Positions 10,561 through 21,010 of a stretch of 64,000 bases of DNA are shown here, piece after piece. How positions within the stretch are numbered: the first letter of the stretch is position 1; the number at the start of each line of letters is the position of its first letter. The DNA is from Massospora cicadina (taxonomy: Eukaryota; Entomophthoromycota; Entomophthoromycetes; Entomophthorales; Entomophthoraceae). The notes below the pieces were generated by a model. It was given only the letters and a program-made list of their open reading frames with translations, was not told the DNA's origin and did no database searches. Location of the stretch: the NCBI GenBank assembly GCA_022478985.1, contig JAKSZP010013293.1:62001-126000 (forward strand), written 5' to 3'. Position numbers and translations under genes: made by a program.

Positions 10561-11914
10561 CTAAGGAATCCCTGTTTCCAAGGAAACACGCAATCCCCTC
10601 ACCAACTCTGGGGTATTGTTTTATAATAGGTTTTGACTGTAAGAGCGGAACTTACTGCTTGCAAAAAATGTGCATCTGAGGTGGGATCTAACTTTTCAGG
10701 GGTTACTTGGTTGAACATTTTGGCAAGCATACGGCTCAACCTGCATCTGGTACCCCTCTTCTGTCATAGCCTCAGACTGCACTTGAGTCAAAACATTCAC
10801 CCCCCAACCAGCTGCTGATATAAAACTGACTCATTGTGCAAGGAAATTCCGTTGAATATTCTAATTTGGGTTCAGGTGATACGTTTGGGTTTGGTATAGC
10901 AGAGATAGAGAGTCCCTTCTCTACTCCGCTATGAATTTTCCCTGTCTGTACTGTTCTGTCTGTACAAAAGAGACCATTTGTTAGGGCACCATCGTGCCAG
11001 ATGCCCCTGTTGACTGCATTTGAAGCAGCTGACCCCGTAGGGCCATGTCCCTGATTAATGAAAAACAAGCCTCGTCAAGAGTTGGGCTGGAAGTGATCAG
11101 CATAAACAGGTTTAGGGCGATAATTGGGCTGGGGACAATAAGAAGTTATGAGGTGGATGTTTAACTGCTGATGATAACTTGGTGAATTCTGAACTGGATT
11201 GACAAAGTTCCCCAAGTACGATGAATTGGCAGTTTTAGCAGAAGGATTCCGCTCAGTATTAGGTGGAGGGAAGTTGGCTGATATATGGTGCAAAAACTGA
11301 GAAATTTTAAGCAAAGGTACATCTTCATCCAACAGTGGGGTCATAACGTTATGTAACTCACGGTATGGCTTCACAGCAAAGTAATCACAATACACACATC
11401 AGATTCAGATAAAATTTCAGCCCCAATTAGCACATGAGCTTCCACTGTAAATCGCTCAGTAAACGCAATGAGGGTTTCATTCTGCTGAATACTGATGGTC
11501 AAAAATTTGGCCTTCCGCTGTGACATCTTTGCAGTTCCACCGAACAACTGCAGCACAGTCTCTTTGACTTCTTGTATATAATGGAACTGCCTGAAAGGTA
11601 ACAGACGAATTGATCAGCACTTCTGACATCCAAGGAGGAAATCAACAGTTTTGCTCTTTGTCAAACCAAAGCTCCTTCAGTTGCAATCTCAAATCGCTCA
11701 AAGAACTCATAAATATTTCCTTCACAATCAAATGGGGGTAGCTTATTGCAGTAGACCTCCTAGAGCAGCTTATCTTGTTTTTTAAGCACAGCGTCCAACG
11801 CTAGTTCCAGCTCTGTTAGGCGACTGACTCAGAGTGTTGAGTAGAATATCTATCAAAACAACATTGAGGCAACATAACTGGCAACTGAGTTTTTATCATT
11901 TATAATTGATCAAT
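10561..11914 (-). pseudogene. gag of TE-3 with zinc knuckle, broken
   Basis: Capsid-type gag. The C-terminal zinc knuckle is intact: CFKCSQQGHLARWC, a CX2CX4HX4C motif, encoded at 10986-11027. Upstream frames at 11075-11395 and 11371-11556 match the TE-8 gag (LFGGTAKMSQRKAKFLT, ENETLIAF-like segment, AVKPYRELHN). The extreme N-terminus reads across the primer-binding site into the LTR (NTANFYKRGAH), as in TE-8, although the ATG seen in TE-8 is TTG here. Stops and frameshifts interrupt it. Confidence 0.75.
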
Positions 11915-11935
11915 GGGCCCCTCTAGTGAGCACCA
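11915..11935 (-). other. Primer-binding site of TE-3
   Basis: The minus strand reads TGGTGCTCACTAGAGGGGCC, one base after the LTR end. The first 12 bases are identical to TE-8 (34170-34181). The complement ends in CCA, as expected for a tRNA 3' end. I could not name the tRNA. Confidence 0.75.
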
Positions 11936-11936
11936 C

Positions 11937-12428
11937 GTTTATAGAAATTGGCGGTATTCAAGAGATATGCCAAAGGATTTTGCACAGGGTTCAACACACT
12001 GAGCAATTAGGACTAACAATGTGACGATCATCATCCTGGAAATAACAGAATAAACTTAAAATAAATATGAAGCACTTGCTCCCAGAACTCTTCTTTATTT
12101 AATATCTAATACAGCAGAAGCTCGCAGTTTCACTAACTCTAAACTACAAAACAACGCCTCTCTTAATCATCTCATCTCGCCTATAATGTAGCAACTTTGG
12201 AAGCTACCGCTTCCATGGCTTAGTAATTTAATTCTCCATTTCTCATTGGTTCCATCAATTATTCATTCATTAATTTCACATTCACCTAATTTGAGGTGAT
12301 CTCATAATCAACCCAATATTCACTCATCATGAGGTGCTCAAATAATCAATACTCATATTAACCAAAGCAGATCTTACCCATTCCACCATAAAGACTCAGG
12401 TTTATTGTCCAGTCATATCAGAATTGCG
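11937..12428 (-). repeat. 5' LTR of TE-3
   Basis: About 492 bp, homologous to 6521-7018. Its boundary at 11937 is fixed by the primer-binding site. The other end (GAATTGCG) corresponds to the TG start of the partner copy, with TG changed to CG. Confidence 0.75.
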
Positions 12429-12969
12429 AATGAGTCAATGAGACCCTAGGAGGAATTTTAAAGAATATGGCTCTAAGCTACAAGTCAATGTGGGACCAGT
12501 TGCTCACCTAAGCGCTGTTGACTTACCAGTTAAGCCACCACCATGTTATTGGAATGCCCTCATTCAAGGCTCTGTATGGGTGAGAGGCTTCTCTGGCTAC
12601 CCTTTTGGCACCAATCATAGCAGCTTATAGAATAACTCTGCCACCTTGAAGTTACCAACTTGAGTTGGATGAAGAGTGATAAGAATTTATCCAGAAGATT
12701 CATGCAACGTTTAAGCTAGCCTCCCTCCTCATCAAAGAGAGAGACAGAGAAGAACTTAGTTACCTGAATTCGGTATTAGAGACAAAGTTTTATTCTACCT
12801 CTTGTGAGGATCACAACCTGAGAAGATACAAGCTATTTAGACTGGGCCTGCAACCATTTAACCAAAAGAGGAGCAGAATACTTTACTCATGATGAAACTA
12901 CCTTTGTATTGACAGAGTTCATGCACGTCACCTTTGAAAATTTCCCAGGTCTGATATTAGAAGGGGGAG
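12429..12969 (+). pseudogene. Integrase C-terminal part and purine tract, probably TE-2 continued
   Basis: The plus strand reads WDQLLT.ALLTYQLSHHHVIG and SFKALYG near 12490-12600, matching the TE-10 integrase (VSYHRIIGKSPFKALYG). Near 12840-12960 it reads KRGAEYFTHDETTFVLTEF and then FPGLILEGGVS. GAAGGGGGAG at 12959-12968 is a good polypurine tract. TE-2 is the only plus-strand beta-type element upstream and its integrase stops at about 5350, so this is inferred to be its tail, separated by TE-3 and by the unexplained 5351-6520 segment. Confidence 0.6.
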
Positions 12970-13880
12970 TGTCATGGATGAGACTGCAAGCGGTGCTTCA
13001 GGCCAAATTTTGACCAGTTGAATTAATAAAAACAACACCCTACTAGTGGCGGTACTGGCGACCAATACATCGCAGATGAAGGCAAAAGATGTCCTTTTAT
13101 AGGCTCTGACAAGAAAAAATAATTTTTCATCCAACATTGACATCATGCGAAATAATTTTCCCCTACCAATTTGGAAGATCACTAAATGGGAATGACAATT
13201 TGACCTAAAATTCATATAAAATTTGACCTCCTTTTATACCTTTGGGGGCTGAAATAATTTGAATTCTGCTGATGATTCCCCAAGAAGTGGAATTAAATAC
13301 ACTGGTGGCAGTACTAGTGGTTCTAATAAACTTTATTACCAAATTGGGCAGTTGTCCAATTTTGAAAGTGACTCAAAGCCATGATGCAAGGCGCATAGTA
13401 GGAGCACCATCAATTAGACCCAATGTTGAGGCACATATTACCATATTTGGTAATCAACTCATTTTGACTGAAGCAACTATGGCCCAGAACCCAAAATTGG
13501 GGCCTATCACAAAGATCCCTAAACATTTAGGATCATAAGTAACTGCCGTGCAAAGGAGCTCATTCATACAGGAATTACGCATATGCATTTGATGCTTAGC
13601 AGCAGCCAGAAAACAAATTACTAGAGGATTTTAAAATCCTCCTATTGAAACCCTAATTTTCCCTATATTTTACAATATCGCATTCATTTAAAAATTGAAT
13701 CTCACTCCTAGAGTATGATAACTTCACTTTTTATTTAATAAAAGCCTTTCAGAAGGATTTTAAGTTTATCCTTCTTACTTAAAAAGGTGTTTTACCAATA
13801 AAATAACCAATATCCAGTCTGGGATTAATCAATTGCTTTAATCGCCAGTATCCAGTCTAGGATTAACTGTTTTGAAGAAG
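12970..13880 (+). repeat. Putative 3' LTR of TE-2
   Basis: Starts TGTCATGGATGAG directly after the purine tract. The far end is not fixed, as no partner copy is in the window. It contains GGCGGTACTGGCGACC (near 13050) and GGTGGCAGTACTAGTGG, a perfect 18 bp palindrome at 13624-13641, and a near-identical 18 bp direct repeat, TATCCAGTCTRGGATTAA, at about 13810 and 13848. An unrecognised 88-codon plus frame (13272-13538) lies inside and is not taken as a gene. Confidence 0.4.
13624..13641. repeat. Perfect 18 bp palindrome
   Basis: GAGGATTTTAAAATCCTC reads the same on both strands. A second inverted repeat, AGAAGGAT then ATCCTTCT with a 9 base spacer, lies about 110 bp downstream. Role unknown. 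Confidence 0.7.
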
Positions 13881-16274
13881 ACACTCTGTCAATGGATACC
13901 TTAGTGCTGATAACGCAAAGAAAGAGTTGAAAAGGTTCACGTTGAGCCATGAACGCCAACTTATGTCAACAATTTCAAAGAGTGTCAAGAGCTTTGCTAA
14001 GAAAGCAAACAATTTAACCAAGAAGTCGATGCACTGTAAGGCGCATATCTGTAATGCTCCAGTTCCAGTAGAGGTGGTAGGCAAGGGCCAACTTGCTGCT
14101 AAGGAACCCTCCGCTGATTTAAGGGTAAACAAAACACCACTAACAAAGGCAGTACACAAAAGGGTCCACACAAGGCAGCACACATTTGGTTAATTTGGAC
14201 CTCTTGGAGGTTGGCGAACCAGACTAATAAATGCAAAGAAATGTAAACTAAATGTGAATTTTATTCAAGGGAGGACCAATGAGGAAAGTCGATTTTGTGA
14301 AAAATACTTTAAACAATGGGAGGCGAGTTGTTTATTGAAGGGGAAATGGTGCTAGGCTTAAGTGAACCAATAGGCGCACCCTACCATCAGCCAGGGTACT
14401 GTAGCTCGAGATTGACCAAACTCAAGTTACTGAATTTTAGGTAAAGCTGTCCCAATTTGGCAATATTTGAAATTGTATAGATTTTAAAACCCCATTCTCT
14501 GAGCAACCAAATCAAACCATCATCATTTAAACATAGATGGTGCATTTAAACCCTTACTGTAACGCAGGGTTGAGTATTACTCACATCCCCTGGATCAACC
14601 TGGGCATATCTCACCTGCACCCTTCTGTTGGTCCAAGGTACGTTTTAAGCCATTTATGTCTTGCAGCTTGACTTTTATTGAACTCCTGACGTCTAGCCTT
14701 GTCTTGACAGTTATTTCCTTCATTTATGTCATGTAGCCATGACATGCATAAAGGGGTAGCACCTGAGGAGCGTAGAATAATGAGAATTGTTGTGATGGTA
14801 GCAAAGGCTTTCTGTTGGCTAAACTGCACAGAGTAGATCCCCTGAGTAGAAATTCGGCCTTTGGAGTCATGTGAGCTGATGTCAGCGTTCTGACTCTCAC
14901 GACAGGTGGCCACTGATTTAAAAAAATCTTTAAACTACAGAGAATATGACAAAATCCTCTAACTCATGCATATTCATCATACTACCTCTTCCAAGACCTC
15001 GTTGCTTTCAGGAAAAGTAAACCAGAAAAAACAATGGTGCTTCTGATAATGATCCTCCACACTTCACCATAAAATCCCACCAAGTTGTGAAATGCACCAA
15101 TGGAAATTCAAATTGAATTCTGAAAAGACTGGAATTATTAAAGCATAAAAGATCATGCCACATCACCCCAAGAAACTCAAACACAATAAAGAATGGCTTC
15201 TTAAAGATTACCAACTTTATGATGGCAACTTAATCTAAGATTTAGTATGGATGTTATTCCAGCAGTGAGACAAGGCACAACACTACAAAATATGTCTTAT
15301 CTCTATGCTAGAAAGACTGGCCTCACAATGTGACTTAACCTCAAGGAACATGGTGGGGTACCTTGTCACCTGCATTCAGCCATCCATTCGCCAGCTTTTG
15401 CAAGTGGTGGATTGCCATAGTTCTGAAATCAGCAACGTGATGATAATTTCCAAAGCACTAAAGAATGACGATTGCCTTCTGCTAGATTTCCTCAACTATG
15501 CATTCACAGAGGTTATATGGGCATCATTGATATGCAAAGGCGTGTTAAAGTTACTAATGGTCAAATGGATTAGATTGTGACATAGTTGAATAAGAACTCT
15601 CGCAGGATATTATATAACACATGACTATCATGGCTTATCCATGGAATATGGTTAATGATGTCAATGGGCTGAAATCTAATATCAAGCATTTTTTGTAAAA
15701 AAGAACTGTCTGAGTGATGATATTTAACAACATGTTAGAGCCCAATAGTGATTGCGTCATGATTATAGGCTGGCATATCACTAACCGCATAGGTTTGGTG
15801 GTAAGTGACATTAGCTTTGTGGAGTTAAGTGCAATTATTGACTCAGAGAGACTATAGATGACTCCTTGGAACTTCATAAAAAATCGTTTGACCGCCTAAA
15901 TCATTTTGAAGCATCTAGAAGTGTTTTACAGTCTAAATCCTTGGCTCTTACATTTACCAATTCTGAAAAATAGGCTAAAATCAAGAATAACCTGCACATA
16001 GTATTCTAAGCAAACGTCAATTTTTAATGTGAGAGCAATAATCTATCATACCAACTAAAGGATACATCTGGTAAACTTTGCAACAATGGGTACAACAACT
16101 CACAATCAATGGTCATCACAAGAACAAGATTGAGCGTTTACAATATACCAAGTAAAAAATTTGATTCAGAAAAGAGAGAATCATGATATTTTTGACACGA
16201 GATTTACAAACCAAGTTAGGTATTAGGAAGGGTGTTACCACTGTAATTAGGATAAGATCAAAAAAGCTCATAAG
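13881..16274. other. 2.4 kb unassigned
   Basis: No Ty3/gypsy motif recognised on either strand. Open frames are short: plus 13927-14193 (88 codons, Lys-rich), minus 14611-14913 (100 codons), plus 15305-15580 (91 codons), minus 15635-15877 (80 codons). The minus 14611-14913 frame looks the most protein-like in composition, but I recognise no family. The segment lies between the TE-2 LTR and TE-4, and could be an old unrecognised transposon. Confidence 0.35.
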
Positions 16275-18011
16275 TGTCATGGAGTCTGCAGATTAAAATA
16301 AGACTGGGATTCAAATTTGGGTGAGTGACAACACAATAAAGTTCCCAGATTGCCAGTGAAAAAGCAACTTAAGTGACATGAAGGAAGGACGCCCTATGGT
16401 TCCTGTGAGAAGATAAATATAAACAACATACCAAAAGCCCTCATAGCAAACCAGATGGCTTCGGTGGGACAACTGCGGTTCTTGCTGGGGCACCCCAAGG
16501 AAGGGAGAGGCATAGAGGATAACCAATTTTCCTGTGTGAAGACTCTGGCCTTTGGCTTCAGTCCCTTGATTCTCAGGATCATTTTTATATATGTAGGAAC
16601 CCATAGGTTCATTAAAATGTTTGATATGTGAAAAGGGGGGACTGGTTTGCAAATCAAATAAAATTAGGTTAATTCAAATATGGGGTGTTTAGACGTCCTT
16701 ACACAGTTGTTGAAGGGTTTCAGGATGCTGCGCAGAATCAGAAAGTTGTTTGTATGATGGATCAATTTATCAATAAAATTTGAGGAAGATTGTCCAGATG
16801 AGCGATGCTCTAGGTAATCTGCAGCCTGGTTTTCACACCCAGATTTTAAAAATGTTTAATTATCACACATGAAGTTGGTAGAATGGAATGACTCGCCTCA
16901 TCTAGATTGCGCTAGCTCAATGGAGGGACGGCAAGTTGAGTTTGGCAGATTATGATACTCATCCTTAGTGAGAGATTGTGCAACGTTTGTTTTCCAATTG
17001 CGCTGTCTCAGTGATTGGTTGAAAGAGATAAAAATGGAAAATTGGGGTGCCCATCTTGGATGGCAGATTCAAGGAGCAGGTCAAGAGCATAACCTTTGAT
17101 GACTTGGATATTGCCTGGTAAGCCAATGAATTGACGGATCACACTGCCCACTCAACAATCATTGGTCCCAGAACGCTAATAGAGTCGTGTTTCGTGGGGT
17201 TTAAAAATCGAAATTTTGGTGAAAAGTGTGCTGGCAGAGCTTGCAGAGAGGGTTTTTGGACTAGGATTTTCATCTAAACTTAATAATAAGAATTAACTGA
17301 TAACCTTATTTAGGAGGAGCGGTTGTCTAATATAATTGCTGGGGAAGATATTGGGAGAGGGCATTAACTGAGCTAGCTGAAGTACTTTATATTAACAGCC
17401 TAGGTTTGAGGGGTCATCAGTTGTAATACATACAAGGACTAAAATTCTTAACAACGTGATTCCTGGATAGCTATGGGGGTACTCTCATTAATACAAATTC
17501 AATTGTCTTAGCTCAGATTGTGAGCTTGGCTTTATGAATTTTTGGAACAATTGCTTTTAGTGATTTATTAAAGTATAAATTATATTTAAGAATCTTTGGG
17601 ACTGAATTTTGACTCAGATTGGCGCCCCCTGACCAAGAATTTCAAATTATGTGACCTAAACTTGATTTCCTGCCTTACTACAGGTTTCCTGTGTTTTGAA
17701 GTCGATTTTTGAAGTTTATAAGGGGTTGGAAGGTGACAGGGTGGGGACCAGATGAGGGTGGGGTTCTACTGGTGGCCTCTGGCCAGGATCACCTCCCTAC
17801 AATTCATTAATTTTATCCATAAGGAAGAAGCAGGAAAGGGGGTAAATTGGGTGGGTTTTTGAGTACTAAAGCAGTTACTCAACACTCGTCAACAACATGT
17901 TCCATTTCACTCAGTTATACTAAGCGCTCCAAAGGTGCTTTGGGACACATTTTCTTTCTGTAAGGGAACTTCCAGGGATCTAGCTCAAGAAGTTGTGTTT
18001 CCAGACTTACA
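16275..18011 (-). repeat. 3' LTR of TE-4 (1.74 kb)
   Basis: On the minus strand it starts TGTAAGTCTGGAAACAC and ends TCCATGACA. It is paired with 22756-24511; shared stretches include GATTCTCAGGATCATTTTTA, GCCCATCTTGGATGGC and GTGACCT-rich sequence. Open frames such as minus 16311-16652 have counterparts in the other copy (22682-23092), which shows they are LTR sequence and not genes. Confidence 0.8.
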
Positions 18012-18300
18012 TTATACTCTCCTTTTCGAGCTTTAAAACTCACTCCTCCTGGTACATAAACCAGGGCATAGTTCTTGTATATGGAAGGCAGTTAGATGGC
18101 TAGAATGCAGCGATCTTCTTGGGCTGATAGGGGGCCTTAGAATGTGACTCCTGAAACTCAGCCACTAGCTCCTTAAAGTATTCACAGTCCCTTGCGCTTA
18201 TGAAACTATTCCCTTAGACAGGGTAACCTTGCCATGTAACAAGATACTGGACTGACCTCCTGGATATCCTTGAAGCCAGTATTGCTCTACTTCTTCCCCT
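18012..18300 (-). pseudogene. Purine tract and chromodomain of TE-4
   Basis: Next to the LTR the minus strand has AAAAGGAGAGTATAA, the likely polypurine tract. At about 18300-18130 the minus strand reads AILASRISRRSVQYLVTWQG, then YP and, after a stop, GNSFISARDCEYFKELVAEF. This is a full chromodomain: the YLVxWxGYP core and the C-terminal helix LVAEF. One stop interrupts it. It would follow integrase in the polyprotein, as in Tf1/sushi-type chromoviruses. Confidence 0.7.
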
Positions 18301-19700
18301 TGTGACTCCCCCACAATGATAGGCTCTGGGGCATTATGTTGCTCTTAATTATAAATGGTAATTGAGAAATAATTAATACATTAAGTTACTTCCAATGGAC
18401 AGGTATTTTGACGCAAAATGCATCATTTTCAAAATCTTTTTTTATTTCAAAAGGCCCTGAGCGCTTATTAGCCAGCTTCCGTGAGAAGACCTTCATATTC
18501 AAGAGGCGGTTGTCAAGCATAAATAGTGGGCCTTCTGAGATACTGTGCCCTGGCAGTCGCTTCCTATCAATAAAACTCTTATAATCTCCAAAGTCTTTGA
18601 TAAGTTCTCACAAACAAATTTTTGGGTGTCCCGAATTTGGATGATGCGGTCCTCTGCTGCAGAAACCACAGAGTTCAGGTATAACCAACTCTTGAATGAG
18701 GGATTATATCCCAGGGTGTCCCAAAATGGGAAAATCTAGTAAAATAATAACACGCGTTGTGTAAGAGAATTGTTTCAGAGAGATTTCCATAGCCAAGGTA
18801 TTCTAGGTTGTTGAGGAAAACAACGCAGATATTGTTTTAAATATTGATTACCTCTCTCAGTTTTCACATCTGATTGTGGGTGATATGTCATAAAACGGCA
18901 GTATCCTATACTTAAAAGTCCCAGAAAGGCGTCTCAGAGCTTGGCTATAAGTTGAGGGCCGAGATCACTCAAAATTTCTGTTGTGTTTCAGAACATTGTG
19001 AACACATGGGTGATAAAGATAGCTGCGGTATCTGCTGCTGTTATGTTTAGTGAATTGGGATAAACAGCGCAAACTTAGTGAACTTGTTTACAATCATTAT
19101 TATGGCATCAAACCCTTTAGCATGGGAAGTTACATGATGAAGTACACCAGACATATGTCCAATGACCTCAACTTGTTTCAGAGAGTGGATGAGACTTTTT
19201 CCCTGTCCAGTAAGATTTGGAGCTTATGCGGGTAATGCATCTTGATACCACTCTGGGATGTCTTAAAAAGAGTCTAGGCTTATTGTAGGTTCTCTTTACT
19301 TGTTCATCAACCATCTTTGAACCAGGATTCCCACTGCAGGTGGGATGTAGTGATCTTAACTTACTTAATGCGTAAGGCATGTGGGACCCAACTCTTTTTT
19401 GAAAGAAGATTATCCTATCCTTTAAGGCATATACGGGACATTTGCGTTGCCTAGTCTCAAGATCATTTGACAACTCTATCCCATCAAGGAAACATAATTG
19501 GCTTGCTAAAACGCGTTCATATATGGGTGAATTTGGGGATAGGCCGGCATATGATATTGTAGTTGGAGACAGGGTGAAGATCATGATTGAGGGTACTACT
19601 ATGGTGATCTCAGACAGATTATCCTCTGGGTCTGATGACATTTCAGGGTTGCGGCTTAACATGTCAGAAAGCACGTTTATCGGCCTTTAATGAACTCATT
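18301..19700 (-). pseudogene. Integrase of TE-4, broken
   Basis: Minus strand. The 19674-19168 frame (168 codons) begins MLSDMLSRNPEMSSDPEDN, the typical end of RNase H (DxLSR), and continues into the zinc-binding region (FLRHPRVVSRCITRISSKSY). The core follows at about 19130-18560: GFDAIIMIVNKFTKFALFIP, in which the first catalytic Asp of VDRF is Asn. The rest is broken by many stops; the segment ends with similarity to the Tf1-type 'NPPLEYEGL'-like tail near 18500. Confidence 0.65.
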
Positions 19701-21010
19701 TTTTGAATTAGTTGCAAAGATCCCTGTAGGCACGCGCTAGCAGTAGCCAACTTCTGGGGCTTGTGATAATACAATAAAGATTTATGGTTATTGTTTACAT
19801 TGATCTCATGACGTACCCTGGAGAAGATAACTCCAATGTGTAAGCGACCATGACACTGCTGTCAACTCTTTATTATAAATCGCCCACGTCTGCTCTGCGG
19901 AGTTTAACTTTCTTGAGAAGTATGCCACAGAATGCTAAGTTTCTTTACGCTCTTGCAAAAGTACTGCTCTAACAGCAACTGCAGATGCATTACAAGCCAT
20001 AATGAATGGCTTGGATGAGTCAGCATCTCACAAAATGGGGCTGACAAAAAAGTTTCTTTGATTGGCTCAAAAGCATGTTGAGAATCATCTTTCCATTTGA
20101 ATGGAATTTTATTCTCCATCAGTGAATGGAGGGTTGCGGCCAGCTGGGCAAGAGCTTGGGAGAATTCCTTTAAGAAGTTTACAGTATCAAGGAAGCTTTG
20201 CAGCTTCTTCTTAGTAGTGGGGGCTGGCTGTACTGGATAGCCTATGAATTAAATGGAGGACAGCACAACCATCCTTAAGAACCGGGCTTCCCAAAAAGTT
20301 GACTTCCTCATGATTATTTGAGCTTGGAAGGCTTAATGAAGAGACCAGATTTGAAGAGGGCTGCCATCATGGCCTCCAAGTCCTTGGCATGCTTCCCATG
20401 GGTTGGTGAGTAGATCAATATGTCGTCAATGTAAGAAACTTCGCAGCCTAACTTTGGATCACCAAGGACATCATTAAATAGGTGTTAGAAGGTCGCCAGG
20501 GCATTCTTTAACTCAAAGGGCATCACCTTAAATTAAAGATTCCACGCCTTTTCCGAATAGCTGTGAGACATTTTTGCCCTACCATGACTCTCACTTGGTT
20601 AAAGGCGTTGACCAGGTCAAGTTTGGAGAAAAAGTATTTGGCAATGGCCTGGGCGAAAGCTTGCGATAATGGAATAGGTATGGATCTGAAGCTATCACAT
20701 TATTAACATGACCATAGTCTGCACAAGGTCATAGAGTCCTATCTGCCTTCTGGTTAAATACTACAGATGAGGCCGTGGGAGAGGATTTCTTGATAATCCA
20801 ATCTTTATCTAGCATATCTTCCAGCTATATGCCCAATTCCCTTTTTCCATCAGTATGTGGGTACAAAGGAATGTTGATATTAAAAAAGTTGCACTGTCAG
20901 CTGTAAGGAAAGGTCATATTCTAAATGTGCTGGGAATCAGGTTGAAAGGCTCATGTCAAAGACGTCCTTGTATGTGGCTAAGAAATCAGGAATATACTGG
21001 GGGAGGTCCA
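19701..21010 (-). pseudogene. Reverse transcriptase and RNase H of TE-4, broken
   Basis: Minus strand. YKDVFDMSLSTELPEH (about 20960-20910) is the conserved start of Tf1/Ty3-type reverse transcriptase (YSDVF...LPEH). Further in are NLTWSTPLTK-type and ALAQLAATLHSLMENKIPF (about 20150-20080), the connection to RNase H, and FKWKDDSQHAFEPIKETFLS at 20095-20036. The YxDD site is not recoverable in one frame (DILIYSPTHGKHAKDLEA near 20400 marks its place). Frequent stops. Confidence 0.65.

Larger units (their letters stand above)
6521..12428 (-). mobile_element. TE-3: full-length Ty3/gypsy element (family alpha)
   Basis: Complete layout on the minus strand: 5' LTR 11937-12428, primer-binding site, gag with zinc knuckle, protease, reverse transcriptase, RNase H, integrase, polypurine tract, 3' LTR 6521-7018. 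Total about 5.9 kb. The two LTRs are clearly homologous along their length but differ by many substitutions and small indels. All genes carry stops or frameshifts. No convincing target duplication was found: GATTC precedes 6521, AATGA follows 12428. The pol proteins closely resemble those of TE-8 and TE-11. Confidence 0.85.

Noticed and set aside
13927..14193. 88-codon Lys-rich plus-strand frame as a possible cellular gene.
   Set aside because: A longer frame lies on the opposite strand over the same bases, there is no recognisable domain, and it lies among dead transposons.
14611..14913. 100-codon minus-strand frame as a possible gene.
   Set aside because: No recognised family, no promoter or splice evidence; left as unassigned.
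16311..16652. 113-codon minus-strand frame as a gene.
   Set aside because: A homologous frame occurs at 22682-23092, the matching place in the other TE-4 LTR.
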